Below are positions 13,716-25,174 of a stretch of DNA of 64,000 nt, piece by piece. A program made the position numbers and the translations under genes. Source of the DNA: Adiantum capillus-veneris. Lineage: Eukaryota; Streptophyta; Polypodiopsida; Polypodiales; Pteridaceae. The stretch is from NCBI GenBank assembly GCA_014529385.2, contig CM043942.1, positions 108,467,641-108,531,640 on the forward strand. The letters are read 5' to 3'. Each line of letters begins with the position of its first letter. Position 1 is the stretch's first letter. A model generated the notes under the pieces. That model was not told where the DNA came from. It did no database searches and saw nothing but the letters and a program-made list of their open reading frames with translations.

Positions 13716-13716
<1 letters not shown>
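13629..13716 (-). mobile_element. SINE-like element, partial copy 2
   Basis: It aligns with copy 1 from the B-box region to the 3' end (shared AGAGAGTTTTAACRTCGTAG and GAGTTGAACTCAAGACCTG words on the plus strand). The head beyond ACCTGTTATT is replaced by a GT/GA microsatellite at 13716-13790, so the tRNA-like A box is lost. Confidence 0.45.
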
Positions 13717-13757
<41 letters not shown>

Positions 13758-13758
13758 T

Positions 13759-13790
<32 letters not shown>
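13716..13790. repeat. GT/GA compound microsatellite
   Basis: A GT run followed by a GA run starts exactly where the SINE-like copy breaks off. A second GT/GA tract of the same form lies at about 14131-14187. Confidence 0.9.
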
Positions 13791-13794
<4 letters not shown>

Positions 13795-14132
13795 TTTTGC
13801 AATTGGCAAGAAGAGAGCGACAGGGACAACTTTCCCAAATTTTTGGTGCCCTCTTGGCAACTACGTTTAAAGATCTGACCTTGTCATCAAGACTTTTTAC
13901 AAAAGTCCAAAAGGCCTTGTTGGGTTAAATATCTACAAAGTTTGAGGTAAAATTTTGTGCATAGAAAATATTCTCTGCCAACAGCGCAGCTGCTTCTTTT
14001 GGAGCACGTTGAGCCCAGCCTTACCATCGCCGCCCCGTGATATCCCTCATATCATTTCTTCTTCTTCGTCTTCTCTTTCTCCCATTTGCACGCTCGTCAC
14101 ATCTCCCCGGGCGCCAGTCATGCAGCCTTTGT

Positions 14133-14190
<58 letters not shown>

Positions 14191-14390
14191 AGAGGAAGGA
14201 CCTCAAAGAACCTCTAGACAAGTTTCGAACTCAATACCAGGTATGCAATAATAGGGAAATGTGAGAGAGAATCCACTGAGAGAGAGTGAGAGCCGGAGAG
14301 AGATTCACCAAGCCCATTTGCAACAGAATTTTCTTACACAAGAAGATTTAGAAATCTTCTCATGTCAGTGTTTTTCATACGATGCATAAC

Positions 14391-14597
14391 ATCATGAGCT
14401 TCTGCTCGAGAGGCACTGCTAGGTACGATTTGGGGCAGGGGACCATTGGCCCGATGAATTTTCTCATGTAGGAAAACGAAGTCTTTTTCAGTGTTTTTCG
14501 TACGATCCTCAACATCATGAGCTTCTGTGAGAGAAACACTGCATTCCTAGCTAGGTACGATTGGGGGCAGGGGACCGCCGGCCACAGAAGCTCATGA
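14391..14597. mobile_element. Foldback element, copy 1
   Basis: It starts ATCATGAGCTTCTG and ends CAGAAGCTCATGATG, an inverted pair. Inside are GGTACGATTTGGGGCAGGGG and a second half GGTACGATTGGGGGCAGGGG in the same orientation, so this copy appears to be two head halves fused. It shares outer sequence (TCCAAAACTTCTTGTG downstream) with the copies at 15561 and 16025. Confidence 0.6.
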
Positions 14598-15560
14598 TGT
14601 GGTTATAAGTCACAATGTGGGAGTTATTGTGAGAGTTTGTCCAAAACTTCTTGTGAATTATCCTCATAACCTTGTACAACAAAACTTGTAGATCTATCAC
14701 AACTTGAGATGTGTATCCACTATATCATAAGGTTTTACATTACCACCAGAACTACTTTTGCACCTGTATATAGTAAATTTTTTGCAAAATCACCAAAGCT
14801 TAGCGTATGTATTTGGCAAAGCCACCAAATTAGCTTAGCAAACCCAAATAGAAAATGTTCCCTCTCAAGGTGTTAATAAACATTCATTACAAAGTAGTAG
14901 CGATGTCATTTGCAGATAAATTCTTTTAGGACAAACCCTCCCTAGTTCTAGACAGGTACACCTTACAAAATCCTTTATATCACATGCGATCAAAGCTTAA
15001 TAATAACCCCTTTCACACATTTTATACATCTTCATAAACTTGTAACTTTTTTTTTGAAAATAATCCACTTAAAATACTCCTCATGTATGTGTCAACTTCT
15101 AACTGATATGAATTATAATATACACTTTTGTCGAGCGATGCGAGACACCTGCATACCTACGTGGTGCACCCCCGGCCCTAGTTATTACTCTCAAAGCAAA
15201 ACATGATCCCAGAAGTACCACTCTCAAAGCACAAGTGTGAACCCTTCTTTGTTCGAATACTGAAACATTACCATGATACATAACAAAGATAACTTTCTAA
15301 ATTTTCTTAGGAACAGAAAGCCTTTAAAATATAAAATACTTACTCTTATCATTATATCCGTAAAATTTTGTGGAAGATCATCCAGAAAAGTGATAAACAT
15401 AGGGTAATGTGCACAACTTATAGGTTTAAAAAGGGGTTGAAGGTCAGGAAAGCCAAGACAATAAAAGTTTTGCCATGGCAATACTCTCACAAGAAGATTT
15501 AGAAATTTTCTCATCTAGGAAAAGGGAGCCTTTTTTTTTTTTGCATATAATGCATAATGT

Positions 15561-15710
15561 CATGAGCTTCTGCTCGGGAGGCACCGCATACCTAGCTAGG
15601 TACGATTGGGAGCAGGGGACTGCCGGCCCCGTGGGGGGCCGGGCCAACGGTCCCCAGCCCCCAATCGTACCTAGCTAGGTATCCGGTGCCTCCCTCATAG
15701 AAGCTCATGA
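15561..15710. mobile_element. Foldback element, copy 2 (long GC-rich hairpin)
   Basis: The arms are CATGAGCTTCTG and CGGGAGGCACCGCATACC, then CTAGCTAGGTACGATTGGG and a GC-rich tip (CCGGCCCCGTGGGGGGCCGG). They are mirrored by CCCAATCGTACCTAGCTAGG, CGGTGCCTCCC and AGAAGCTCATG. The transcript of either strand would fold into a hairpin of about 60 paired bases. Outer flanks carry CACAAGAAG (15487) and CTTCTTGTG (about 15760), a second, outer inverted pair. No coding frame is present. Confidence 0.7.
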
Positions 15711-16024
15711 TGTTGAGGAAAGTCTTAACGTGGAATATTGTGAGAATCGGTCCAAAACTTCTTGTGTCTATAAGAAGCTACAATTGATGCACCAAAAAAA
15801 ATTGACACAAGAGTCTTCAAGCACCCTTTTGAGATCCAATTTCTGTAATTTAAGAAACAAAAAGATAGAGTGAAGACAATCTATTGAAAAAGATACAAAT
15901 AAAAGCAAGCCATTCCACACAAGGGGAGTCTAAAAGATGCTAATGTACTCACTTCAAAGCGATATAAGAGCAATCATGTTTAGTGTAATGACAGACTCCA
16001 CCTGTGAAAGTATGCCATGTGATA

Positions 16025-16152
16025 AGTTCAGCATGCTTGGGAGGCACCGCATAACTAGCTAGGTACGATTGGAAGTAGTGGGGGGGGCGGCGGTCCCCTA
16101 CCCCCAATCGTACCTAGCTAGGTATGTCGTGCCTCCCTCACAGAAGTTCATG
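16025..16152. mobile_element. Foldback element, copy 3
   Basis: It has the same arms as the copy at 15561 (GGGAGGCACCGCATAACTAG and GGTATGTCGTGCCTCCCTC) with a different, shorter loop made of a G run and CGGCGGTCCCC. Downstream it shares ACTTCTTGTGTCTATAAGA with copy 2, so the unit is larger than the hairpin. Confidence 0.65.
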
Positions 16153-17177
16153 ATGTTGAGGTAAGTCATAACGTGGAATTATTGCAAGATTCTGTCCAAA
16201 ACTTCTTGTGTCTATAAGAAGCTACAATTGATGCGCGAACCAAAAAAATTTGACATCATGTGCATTCAACAAAAATATAAACTTCTCCCCTCCACAAATG
16301 CATATGGTCATGAATCAATGGCCACTTTTCCTTCATGAACTTTGTATTTTCAAAATTAAATTAAAAACCCCACTTGTAAATGTAAACATGTAATTTTATT
16401 GAAATTAAAAGTCCTCTCTGGTTTCTCTCATATGCTATACTTACACTAAGTAAGAATCAACAAAAGGGACTTTCCAGATGAATTATGCCATAAACTTATC
16501 CTCATTAATGCTCTGTAAAAGTTGCCTTGCATATGCCTCAAATGACAAATGGGAAGTCTAGGGCCCAGTAGCGTTTGGTTCATACCAGTGTCCGGGAAAA
16601 GTGTGCCTCAGCTTAGCCTTGAACCGGGTGAAAAACCAACTCAACCGATTGAAGGGAGGGAAAGAAGGTGAAAATCTGGCTAGAAAATTGCTGAATTTTT
16701 AAAGATCACATGTTCCCCGAATTTGAAAAGGTGATACAAACAAAAGTTATAGCTCGTGAGCTGAAATTTCACCTCAAATCTTTTCATATTTTTCTGAGCT
16801 ACGAGCTGTGAGCTATGATTTTATTGGTGGACCCCAGTTTGCCCATGCTATGCAGCCACACTCCCTCTTTCACTTTATCATTTTTCTCTTTCACACACAC
16901 TCCTCCCTCTCCTTCCCACTCCCAAACCTGCAACTCCCATGTCCTAATTCACCCTCTTCACCATCGCCACATCTCTGACACCTCCATAGCCTTCATTCTC
17001 CATTTCTACACCCTATGTGTCTCCCTTTCTCTCTACATATATGTCCATATTACCATACTCTCTTCAGCTTTGTAAAGAAATTCAAAAAATAAGCAAAAAT
17101 CCAAGGATAACCTCTCCAAATGAAGGCTTTTATCATGAATTTTCCAAGGTTTGAAGATAACATAGCTTCATCGACAC
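16153..17177. other. Intergenic, no gene seen
   Basis: AT-rich, with no supported gene. The stretch at 16850-17060 is CT-rich with CACACA pieces. Directly before 17178 the words TTCATCGACAC, joined to GTTACTTCGCCATGC beyond the G element at 32277, would make one continuous stretch, the probable empty target site. Confidence 0.5.
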
Positions 17178-17181
17178 GCGT
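17178..17181. repeat. Target-site word GCGT, left of F
   Basis: GCGT directly precedes the TGTCG start of F. The same word recurs at 23590-23593 between F and G. A near copy, TCGT, lies at 32276-32279 after G. Confidence 0.65.
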
Positions 17182-19205
17182 TGTCGAGAAATTTGCGGTC
17201 TTGCCAGGAAAGCACCGAGCTTATGGCTGTGAGAGTTTGTGAGAGAACTCAACAAAAACTATATGAAGGAGTTAAACCATAGATTCCATGAAGATTAGGG
17301 TTTGCAAAGAAGTGCAATCAAAGAAGACTCACTCTTTCTCTCTTGCACTCACACACACTAAGAAAGAACGCAAAACAGAATGTCAAAACAATACGAAGAT
17401 GAAAACATCAAGGCTATGGTCATATCGTATCATGGGTAATATGAAAGGGTTAATGGATGAGTTAATGGCATTCAATCTTGGCTGGCCAAATAGGCTACGA
17501 ATTGTTCTTTGGAATTGTAGTTTTGTGCTTACCATAATATATATATTTTGTCTAGTGATTGGGATTAATTGTGTGTACAAATCCTCTTGGTTCATAGCAA
17601 GATAACTACGCTTACGTCAAAAGAAAAGTTATAGTCTATGAGAGGTATTATGATGGGATCCGGTGATAGAAGTATTTCATTAAGCCTTTCTGAGCCAAAG
17701 AGAAACATTATACGTTGTTGAAAGTGTATTTTTCGGCTAATCCATACGTTAATTTTAATAGATCGTACAGAGTGAAAGCGATAGAAATGATCATCATGTG
17801 GGTTATTCATCTAGGATAGTATGTGAGAAATGTAGATATGAGAGAAGTGAAGAGATGAGAAGTTTCCCTCCCAAGCCCTATTCTTGCACGTAGGCAATAA
17901 GGATACTACGGGGAGAGATGTACCTGTAGCAAAGAGAACCTCGAGAGGATGAATTACTAAGAATGAAAGAGATAGGTTTGGTTAAGGAGATGAGATTAGA
18001 TACATATATATATGTTGGATTAGAGATGAAAATGAAAACAACAAGAAATCAAGAAAACATCAATGTAGAACACATCTTACTTGAAACCCTTCGGCACCAT
18101 TATTGATGGGAGAGAGAAGAAGAGTGGATAATTCCACTTTGATTGATACACCAAGTGCAAGAACTTCTTCGATTAGAGTTGATCTTCCAAGGTTAGCTTG
18201 TTGCAAGAATGGCTAGTCTCCCTCTAGGAGAAAGTGTAGGCTTGGGCTTATGTTAATGGCTAAGTACAATTAGGCATTACTACTCACTCCCTCGAGAATT
18301 CCTCTCATCAATGGCTTGGATGCTTGAGTTTTCTTTTCAAGGAAGAAGAGGTCCCCTTTTATAGGTGAAGGGAACCCCCAAGGGTTTACACAAGAAGAGA
18401 GGAGCCAGTGTGAACAGGAATTGGAAAAGTTGGAAATGAGCTGCCCCTGCATGATGTGGGCAGACTGAGGTCCAGTATTTTGATCATATCTTCTCAACCG
18501 TGGCTTCAAATAAAAAAGTAAAAATATGTGCAAAAACTTTAGCTCATTAGCTACGATTTTCATTTAAAAATCGTTTTCCAATTCGAATTGGAACCTTGTG
18601 TAAAAAATTCATCAAAATAGGGTCCATTTATGGCAGCAAAAGTCTTCCCGTGGTCCCCTTAGCCTAGACTTTCATTTAATTCCAAAGGACACCTCATGCC
18701 ATATGAAAGCATGACATTGCTCCTTGACAAAGTTTTGTAATCATGCTTGCAATAATGCATTAAAATAAGTGTATCTTTGAAATCATGCCACCTAGTGTCC
18801 CACTAGGATTTGATTCTCTCCTAGTAGCTATTTAAAAAGAAATATAAGAAAAGTATAAAAAATACATAGAATATATATATATTGGAGTTTACTCTAGATA
18901 TAAGATCTAGCTAGGGTGTGAGATGATAATGAAATAGTAGAAATAAAGAATCAATTCTTTTTGCCCCAAGTTAAAGAGGCGGAGCTATTGATGCTTTTCC
19001 CATAGTGCTCCTTTTCCCATAGTATTTTCTGATGGTAAAGTAAGAATAGGTTACCCTTGAGAAAAATAATAGGATGAGATAGAAGGCTTATTATTATACT
19101 TAAATATGCATATGTACATTATAGGAAAGATAATTATGGATCTAAAAAATTACAAGATAACTCTTGTAGCATGCGTTCCCACCATGTACGTGTCACGGCA
19201 CGACA
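17182..19205 (-). mobile_element. 3' LTR of F
   Basis: 2024 bp; it starts TGTCGAGAAATTTGCGG and ends GGCACGACA on the plus strand. It differs from the other LTR by scattered substitutions and a short duplication of the TTTTCCCATAGT word near 18990-19020. The end of the F reading frame runs about 70 bases into this LTR. Confidence 0.9.
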
Positions 19206-21533
19206 TCCACCCCCTCTAAACCTGCACATCCTCCGGCATGTGCCAACCTCATGGTAACTTGTGAAAGCAATTGTATCCCCTGTCATCCCATGACCTCCTC
19301 CAGGATCATATGGGTAACTCAAAAACTTGTATTGTACCAAGCATTGAGATTCTCCGCATATTTTCATTGCTCTCAGATCAGAAGGAATTGTTATATACAT
19401 CTGTAACAAATCTCCATTATGCGCAAAATCTTCATGACGTAGAGACATAAGTTCCTCATCCCCCTCTTCAAAAAACACTTCCAGGCTTCCTGTAATATAC
19501 TTGAAAGATTTTTGAAAATGCACTTCAACCTTCTGACCAATCTGTACATCCATATGTACCTCTTTCGCATAGAAGTCTGAATCTGCATCTTCATTCTCAA
19601 AAGAATCCTCTAGATAGCCTTTCTCAACATCGAGAGAAACCTCAGAAATGTGCATGGTAAACCTCTCATCAATTCTCTCACCTTTCACCAAATACCTATC
19701 CTGCTTTACATCATAAAACTTTGCATACCTCTCAAATATGGTGTTTAATTCCCTCTCCAAATCATCCTGGTAGGTATGCTCCCGGTCACTTGTAACTGAC
19801 TGCTCAAAAACCTCCTTGGAGTTAGTCTCTGACACAATATCTTCACCCCTTCTTCCTTTTTGACCCATTGCTAAATTATCTTCAACTGAATCATGTCTCC
19901 ACTTATATAGGGAGAACACTTCTTCATTACATGACTCTGGTGTCAGCATAGAGCTAGCATCCTCTTCTTGCTTCAAGGCATCACCATGTATACCCTTCCT
20001 ATCCATAGCAGATAGATGCTCACAAACCTGCTTGCAATTTATAGCCTGTGACACAAGACCTAAATCCCTTTTATGCCTCAGATATTGTTTGCATACCTGC
20101 AGGCAACCGAATTTCTTAGAACCCTGTATAGTAGGCACTTTATGGCAAGCATCTTTATTTGCATCTTCACACAGATAAGAAATATCACCCCCATCACAGA
20201 CCATATCCGAAGAGGTTTCTTGCTCTTCTACTCTATCCTCTAATGTCACTTCAACCTGTATAGCATAACCAAACACTTTTCTATCTTTGATTTGTGAATC
20301 TTGAAGATTCATAGCTTCAACTGCAGAATCCCAATCCTCATGCAAAGAATCTGCATCTGTCATTCCTTCCTCTACCATGGAATTGTGAAAGCTTGCTACA
20401 TCTAGCTCTAAATAAGGCACAATTTCATGAGTCATCTGCATCACATCTGCCACTCCATATATACAAGACATACATATTACTCTGTCAATGCACTCCTCTT
20501 CTTCCACCTCGTCTAACTGAGGTACTTCACAATCCGCAATGCTACTAGCAGAGCTATACTCACAAAGGAAGATATTTTCAGTCACCCCCTCTAAATTAGC
20601 ACTTTCGCAGCTAGGCATATCCATTTGGGTAGTACCACATACATCAAACTCGCATAGGAAAGCATTGATAATGACTTCTTCATCCTGGTATATGTGTTCA
20701 GCATAGGCATCCGGCTCTTCTAAACTTGGTAAAAGTTCCTGGGTCTGCTCAAAAGTAGATTGTAGCACATCACTAATATAGCCGTCTTCCACCTGTTTTC
20801 CCTTCATATCCTCTGTCAAAACCATAGCATCCTCATCCTTGTATATACACTCATGTGCATCTTCAAACGAATCAAAAGGAGCGTCCAAATCATCTATCAT
20901 AGCCGACGAGTTTGCATCATCCTCTAAGTCGCTTTGAGCCATTTCAAGCGCTTGGATAGCATCATGAGAGTCATTATCTTGAGATACGAAGGTTACAAGA
21001 CCCAAACGTGCATAAATAGCTTCCACTATGTCTACTTCATCTGCATACAATAAATTTGTATCTTGCAAAAGATATGCATCTATTACTGCTTCTAAATTAG
21101 CCTGTATGGATGTGTTGACACTTGCATGGCTTACCGAAGACACCAACTCTAGCTGGTCACATCCACTTCCACTCTGCTCCATCTCTTGGTCTTGATGTTC
21201 CAAGCATACCTGTGTTATAGCTGTAGAAAACTCACCCCGGTTGCTTGCATATACATTTTCATAGTCTTGAACTTGGTGCTTGAAATCATCACTCACAAGT
21301 TAAACAAATGCTGCAATCATCCGAGATTCTGGAATTGCTTGAAGCCTCATCTCTGTCACATAGCACTCAAGATATCCTTCTGGATCATAGCCTTCGAATA
21401 TATTAAGCTCATTATATATGGATTGCATAGCGCTTTCAATCGCTTTTTGAATCCGGTCTTCTTCTTCAAGCCATTTGCATCTGTCTTCAAGCACTTTCAT
21501 TTCAGCATATAGCTGCTCCACTTTGCTAGCCAT
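19134..21533 (-). CDS. Large acidic ORF of F (Gag-like start, unknown body; one in-frame stop)
   Basis: The ATG at 21533 opens a frame of 799 codons that is interrupted only by TAA at 21300-21302. The first 77 residues contain FEGYDPEGYLECYV and IPESRMIAAF, which resemble the start of a Ty3 Gag capsid (F-G-DPEGW...). The following 720 residues are very acidic (runs such as DEVEEEE and SDLEDDANS) with loosely repeated NLE/AFLCE-type words. About 120 residues from the end, IGQKVEVHF...SLEVFFEEGDEELMSL looks like part of a Tudor-type fold, but the middle loop is short and this is a weak match. No zinc knuckle or enzyme motif is seen. The last residues are encoded across the polypurine tract (RFRGGG) and inside the LTR. 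That it is nearly intact, beside a relative with four stops, suggests recent insertion or a function for the protein. The body is unknown to me. Confidence 0.6.
19206..19220 (-). other. Polypurine tract of F
   Basis: On the minus strand this reads TTTAGAGGGGGTGGA directly before the TGTCG of the 3' LTR, the expected place for priming second-strand synthesis. Confidence 0.8.
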
Positions 21534-21560
21534 CTTTATGTACTCTCACCCCGGCTTGTT

Positions 21561-21576
21561 CACGTCGGGTTCACCA
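21561..21576 (-). other. Primer-binding site of F
   Basis: The minus strand reads TGGTGAACCCGACGTG, six bases past the end of the 5' LTR and about 28 bases before the ATG at 21533. It starts with TGG as tRNA-primed sites do. I cannot name the tRNA with certainty. Confidence 0.6.
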
Positions 21577-21582
21577 AAAATA

Positions 21583-23589
21583 TGTCGAGAAATTTGCGGT
21601 CTTGCTAGGAAAGCACCGGGCTTATGGCTGTGAGAGTTTGTGAGAGAACTCAACAAAAACTATATGAAGGAGTTAAACCATAGATGCCATGAAGACTAGG
21701 GTTTGGAAAGAAGTGCAATCAAAGAAGACTCACTCTTTCTCTCTTGCACTCACACACACAAAGAAAGAACGCAAAAGAGAATGTCAAAACAATACGAAGA
21801 TGAAAACATCAAGGCTATGGTCATATCGTATCATGGGTAATATGAAAGGGTTAATGGATGAGTTAATGGCATTCAATCTTGGCTGACCAAATAGGCTACG
21901 AATTGTTCTTTGGAATTGTAGTTTTGTGCTTACCATAATATATATATTTTGTCTAGTGATTGGGATTAATTGTGTGTACAAATCCTCTTGGTTCATAGCA
22001 AGATAACTACGCTTACGTCAAAAGAAAAGTTATAGTCTATGAGAGGTAGTATGATGGGATCCGGTGATAGAAGTATTTCATTAAGCCTTTCTGGGCCAAA
22101 GAGAAACACTATACGTTGTTGAAAGTGTATTTTTTGGCTAATCCATACGTTAATTCTAATAGATCGTACAGAGTGAAAGCGATAGAAATGATCATCATGT
22201 GGGTTATTCATCTAGGATAGTATGTGAGAAATGTAGATATGAGAGAAGTGAAGAGATGAGAAGTTTCCCTCCCAAGCCCTATTCTTGCACGTAGGCAATA
22301 AGGATACTGCGGGGAGAGATGTACATGTAGCAAAGAGAACCTAGAGAGGATGAATTACTAAGAATGAAAGAGATAGGTTTGGTTAAGGAGATGAGATTAG
22401 ATACATATATATATGTTGGATTAGAGATGAAAATGAAAACAACAAGAAATCAAGAAAACATCAATGTAGAACACATCTTACTTGAAACCCTTCGGCACCA
22501 TTATTGATGGGAGAGAGAAGAAGAGTGGATAATTCCACTTTGATTGATACACCAAGTGCAAGAACTTCTTCGATTAGAGTTGATCTTCCAAGGTTAGCTT
22601 GTTGCAAGAATGGCTAGTCTCCCTCTAGGAGAAAGTGTAGGCTTGGGCTTATGTTAATGGCTAAGTACAATTAGGCATTACTACTCACTCCCTCGAGAAT
22701 TCCTCTCATCAATAGCTTGAATGCTTGAGTTTTCTTTTCAAGGAAGAAGAGGTCCCCTTTTATAGGTGAAGGGAACCCCCAAGGGTTTACACAAGAAGAG
22801 AGGAGCCAATGTGAGCAGGAATTGGAAAAGTTGGAAATGAGCTGCCCCTGCATGATGTGGACAGACTGGGGTCCACTATTTTGATCATATCTCCTCAACC
22901 GTGGCTCCAAATAAAAAAGTAAAAATATGGGAAAAAACTTCAGCTCATTAGCTAGGATTTTTATTTTAAACTCGTTTTCCAATTCGGATTGAAACCTTTT
23001 GTAAAAAATTCATCAAAATAGGGTCCATTTATGGAAGCAAAAGTCTTCCCGTGGTCCCCTTAGCCTAGACTTTCATTTAATTCCAAAGGACACCTCATGC
23101 CATATGAAAGCATGACATTGCTCCTTGACAAAGTTTTGTAATCATGCTTGCAATAATGCATTAAAATAAGTGTATCTTTGAAATCATGCCACTTAGTGTC
23201 CCACTAGGATTTGATTCTCTCCTAGTAGCTATTTAAAAAGAAATATAAGAAAAGTATAAAAAATACATAGAATATATATATAATGGAGTTTACCCTAGAT
23301 ATAGGATCTAGCTAGGGTGTTTGATGATAATGAAATAGTAGAAATAAAGAATCAATTCTTTTTGCCCCAAGTTAAAGAGGCGGAGCTATTGATGTTTTTC
23401 CCATAGTATTTTCTGATGGTAAAGTAAGAATAGGTTACCCTTGAGAAAAATAATAGGATGAGATAGAAGGCTTATTATTATACTTAAATATGCATATGTA
23501 CATTATAGGAAAGATAATTATGGATCTAAAAAATTACAAGATAACTCTTGTAGCATGCGTTCCCACTATGTACGTGTCACAGCACGACA
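21583..23589 (-). mobile_element. 5' LTR of F
   Basis: 2007 bp, matching 17182-19205 almost base for base, with the same TGTCG...CGACA ends. The last base directly precedes GCGT and then the first base of the G element. Confidence 0.9.
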
Positions 23590-23593
23590 GCGT
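23590..23593. repeat. GCGT word between elements F and G
   Basis: These four bases are all that separates the end of F (CGACA) from the start of G (TGTGAGCGGG). They repeat the GCGT at 17178, so they are the right-hand target copy of F and also the left-hand flank of G. Confidence 0.7.
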
Positions 23594-24729
23594 TGTGAGC
23601 GGGATGAAAACACACATAGTGCCTCTATAACTACCCGACACACACTCTTGGAAGGATACACACACACACTATGGGGCACCACTCGGCTTACATAACACAC
23701 CTGGCCGAGACAGGGAACACACCTATGCAGTGAGAGGAGAGAGACTATCCACTTGCCCACTCCACACAAACACACACACACACACCCAAAAAACTCAGCT
23801 CAAAAGCGAAGAATTTCTGATGTTTAGATACAATGAAGCTCAGCCCAATACCAATGGGGAAAATAGTTTACACAGTATAGGTAAAATAAGCCAGATACAA
23901 TCACAAACTAGAGCAGAAACTTCGCTCATAGGAGAAACTTACACAAAAAAACACCAGAAAAAGAGTGAGGAATTTGTCAAAATGGACAGCGCCATCGCGT
24001 CCGGAACGGCCCAAAACCCCAGTCTACAATGTCAAAGTGCTCAAATCCGACCTAGGATAAGCAATTTACGACCAAAACAGGCTTCAGAAACCCCAAAAAC
24101 ACACCTGCGGCTGTTCCTCCTCTCTTCTCCATGTTTTTCTGGTCTTCTCTCTTGTTTTTCAGTTCCCACACTTAGCTTTATTATTTGGGCACCCTTGGCC
24201 TTTTAGATGACCTCAAACGGACCCCGAACAAGCCAAAAATTGACCTCGCAGTGCATAGTTGTCACCTTTTTGCATCATTCGCACACCTGGCACTCAGCTT
24301 TTTTCCAATAATGCATCTCGCCACCACGTGAAGTGACCCCAAAAAAAGGTCCTCATGATGAATTTTCTACATAATTCTCACAAGCAAACACCCACGTTGT
24401 GTCCGTACTTCTCCGCGTGCAAGTATTGACCTCGTTCGCCCTCCTAACGCCACTAGATGCCATCTGACGCACCTGCTTACCTCATGTCGTCGGCCCGCGG
24501 ATAGCTTCCTCGAGAAGTTTTACGCGCTATAAACTCCTCATTATTGTAGAAAAAACATACTGGTACTGGTGATAGTTAAAATCGATGCACTATGTACATG
24601 TTGTCCTACCTGTACACATGTGGGCCCCACATAACCACCTGGCTCTGGAAAATGGGCAATTATTTATTTGATGCACCATGCATGTGTATGTACATATGCG
24701 CAATCCCTTGCTCCAAAAAACTCCTGACA
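23594..24729 (-). mobile_element. 3' LTR of G
   Basis: 1136 bp, nearly identical to 31144-32275. It contains a CA microsatellite near 23768-23786 and the words TTATTTGGGCACCCTTGG and CACGTTGTGTCCGTACTTC that are shared with the other LTR. Confidence 0.9.
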
Positions 24730-24734
24730 TAATT

Positions 24735-24747
24735 TGCCCCTCCCCTA
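24735..24747 (-). other. Polypurine tract of G
   Basis: On the minus strand AGGGGAGGGGC lies a few bases before the 3' LTR. It follows directly on the end of the integrase frame. Confidence 0.7.
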
Positions 24748-24757
24748 GCCTGCTAGA

Positions 24758-25159
24758 TCATTCATGATCAGCAGCAACAAAGAGAGATATGAGACTCGCC
24801 GCATCATAGGTCTCCTCATCCCTAACCAACACTGCTTTATCCACAGACAACTCATCTTCCTCCACCATCATCAATCCATCATGATACAATTTAAGACGCA
24901 ATCCATTTACCCTTGACTTATGTAGAACACCATCCAGGTTAGCCAGCTGATATGTGCCATTTGGAAAACACTCCACTACCTTGAAAGGGCCTTCCCACTT
25001 AATTTGAAACTTCTTTTGGAAGGTGTTGTCCAGCTTACTGTTGTAGCGCAAAACCAAGTCATGTTTCTTGATACCCTTACTTTTGACCTTTTCATTTAGC
25101 TTTGCCAAATCCTTATCCTGCATCTGCCCATAATGCTCCAATGCGCTCATCCTATCCAA
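24758..25159 (-). pseudogene. G integrase C-terminal domain
   Basis: 133 codons in the same frame as the integrase core, separated from it by a TAG at 25175-25177. It contains FQIKWEGPFKVVECFPNGTY and HKSRVNGLRLKLYH, the GPY/F-type module that follows the core in Ty3 integrases and helps bind DNA. No chromodomain follows; the frame ends in an acidic tail (VVEEDEL-like) just before the polypurine tract. Confidence 0.8.
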
Positions 25160-25174
25160 CTGGACCTCTTGTAA

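Larger units (their letters stand above)
17182..23589 (-). mobile_element. Non-autonomous LTR retrotransposon F
   Basis: It has two near-identical LTRs (17182-19205 and 21583-23589) with perfect 5-bp ends TGTCG...CGACA. On the minus strand the order is 5' LTR, primer-binding site, a 799-codon reading frame with one stop, polypurine tract and 3' LTR. No zinc knuckle, protease, reverse transcriptase or integrase is visible, so it needs enzymes from another element. It lies directly beside the autonomous element G in the same orientation and has a similar leader layout (six bases between LTR and a TGGTG-starting primer site). The high LTR similarity suggests a recent insertion. Confidence 0.85.

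Noticed and set aside
17288-17605. Open frame of about 100 codons, repeated at 21689-21886
   Set aside because: It lies in the F LTR; present in both LTRs, with no domain and different lengths.
23730-24206. Open frame of 158 codons, repeated at 31374-31721
   Set aside because: It lies in the G LTR and is present in both LTRs; no domain, and the two copies differ in start and length.
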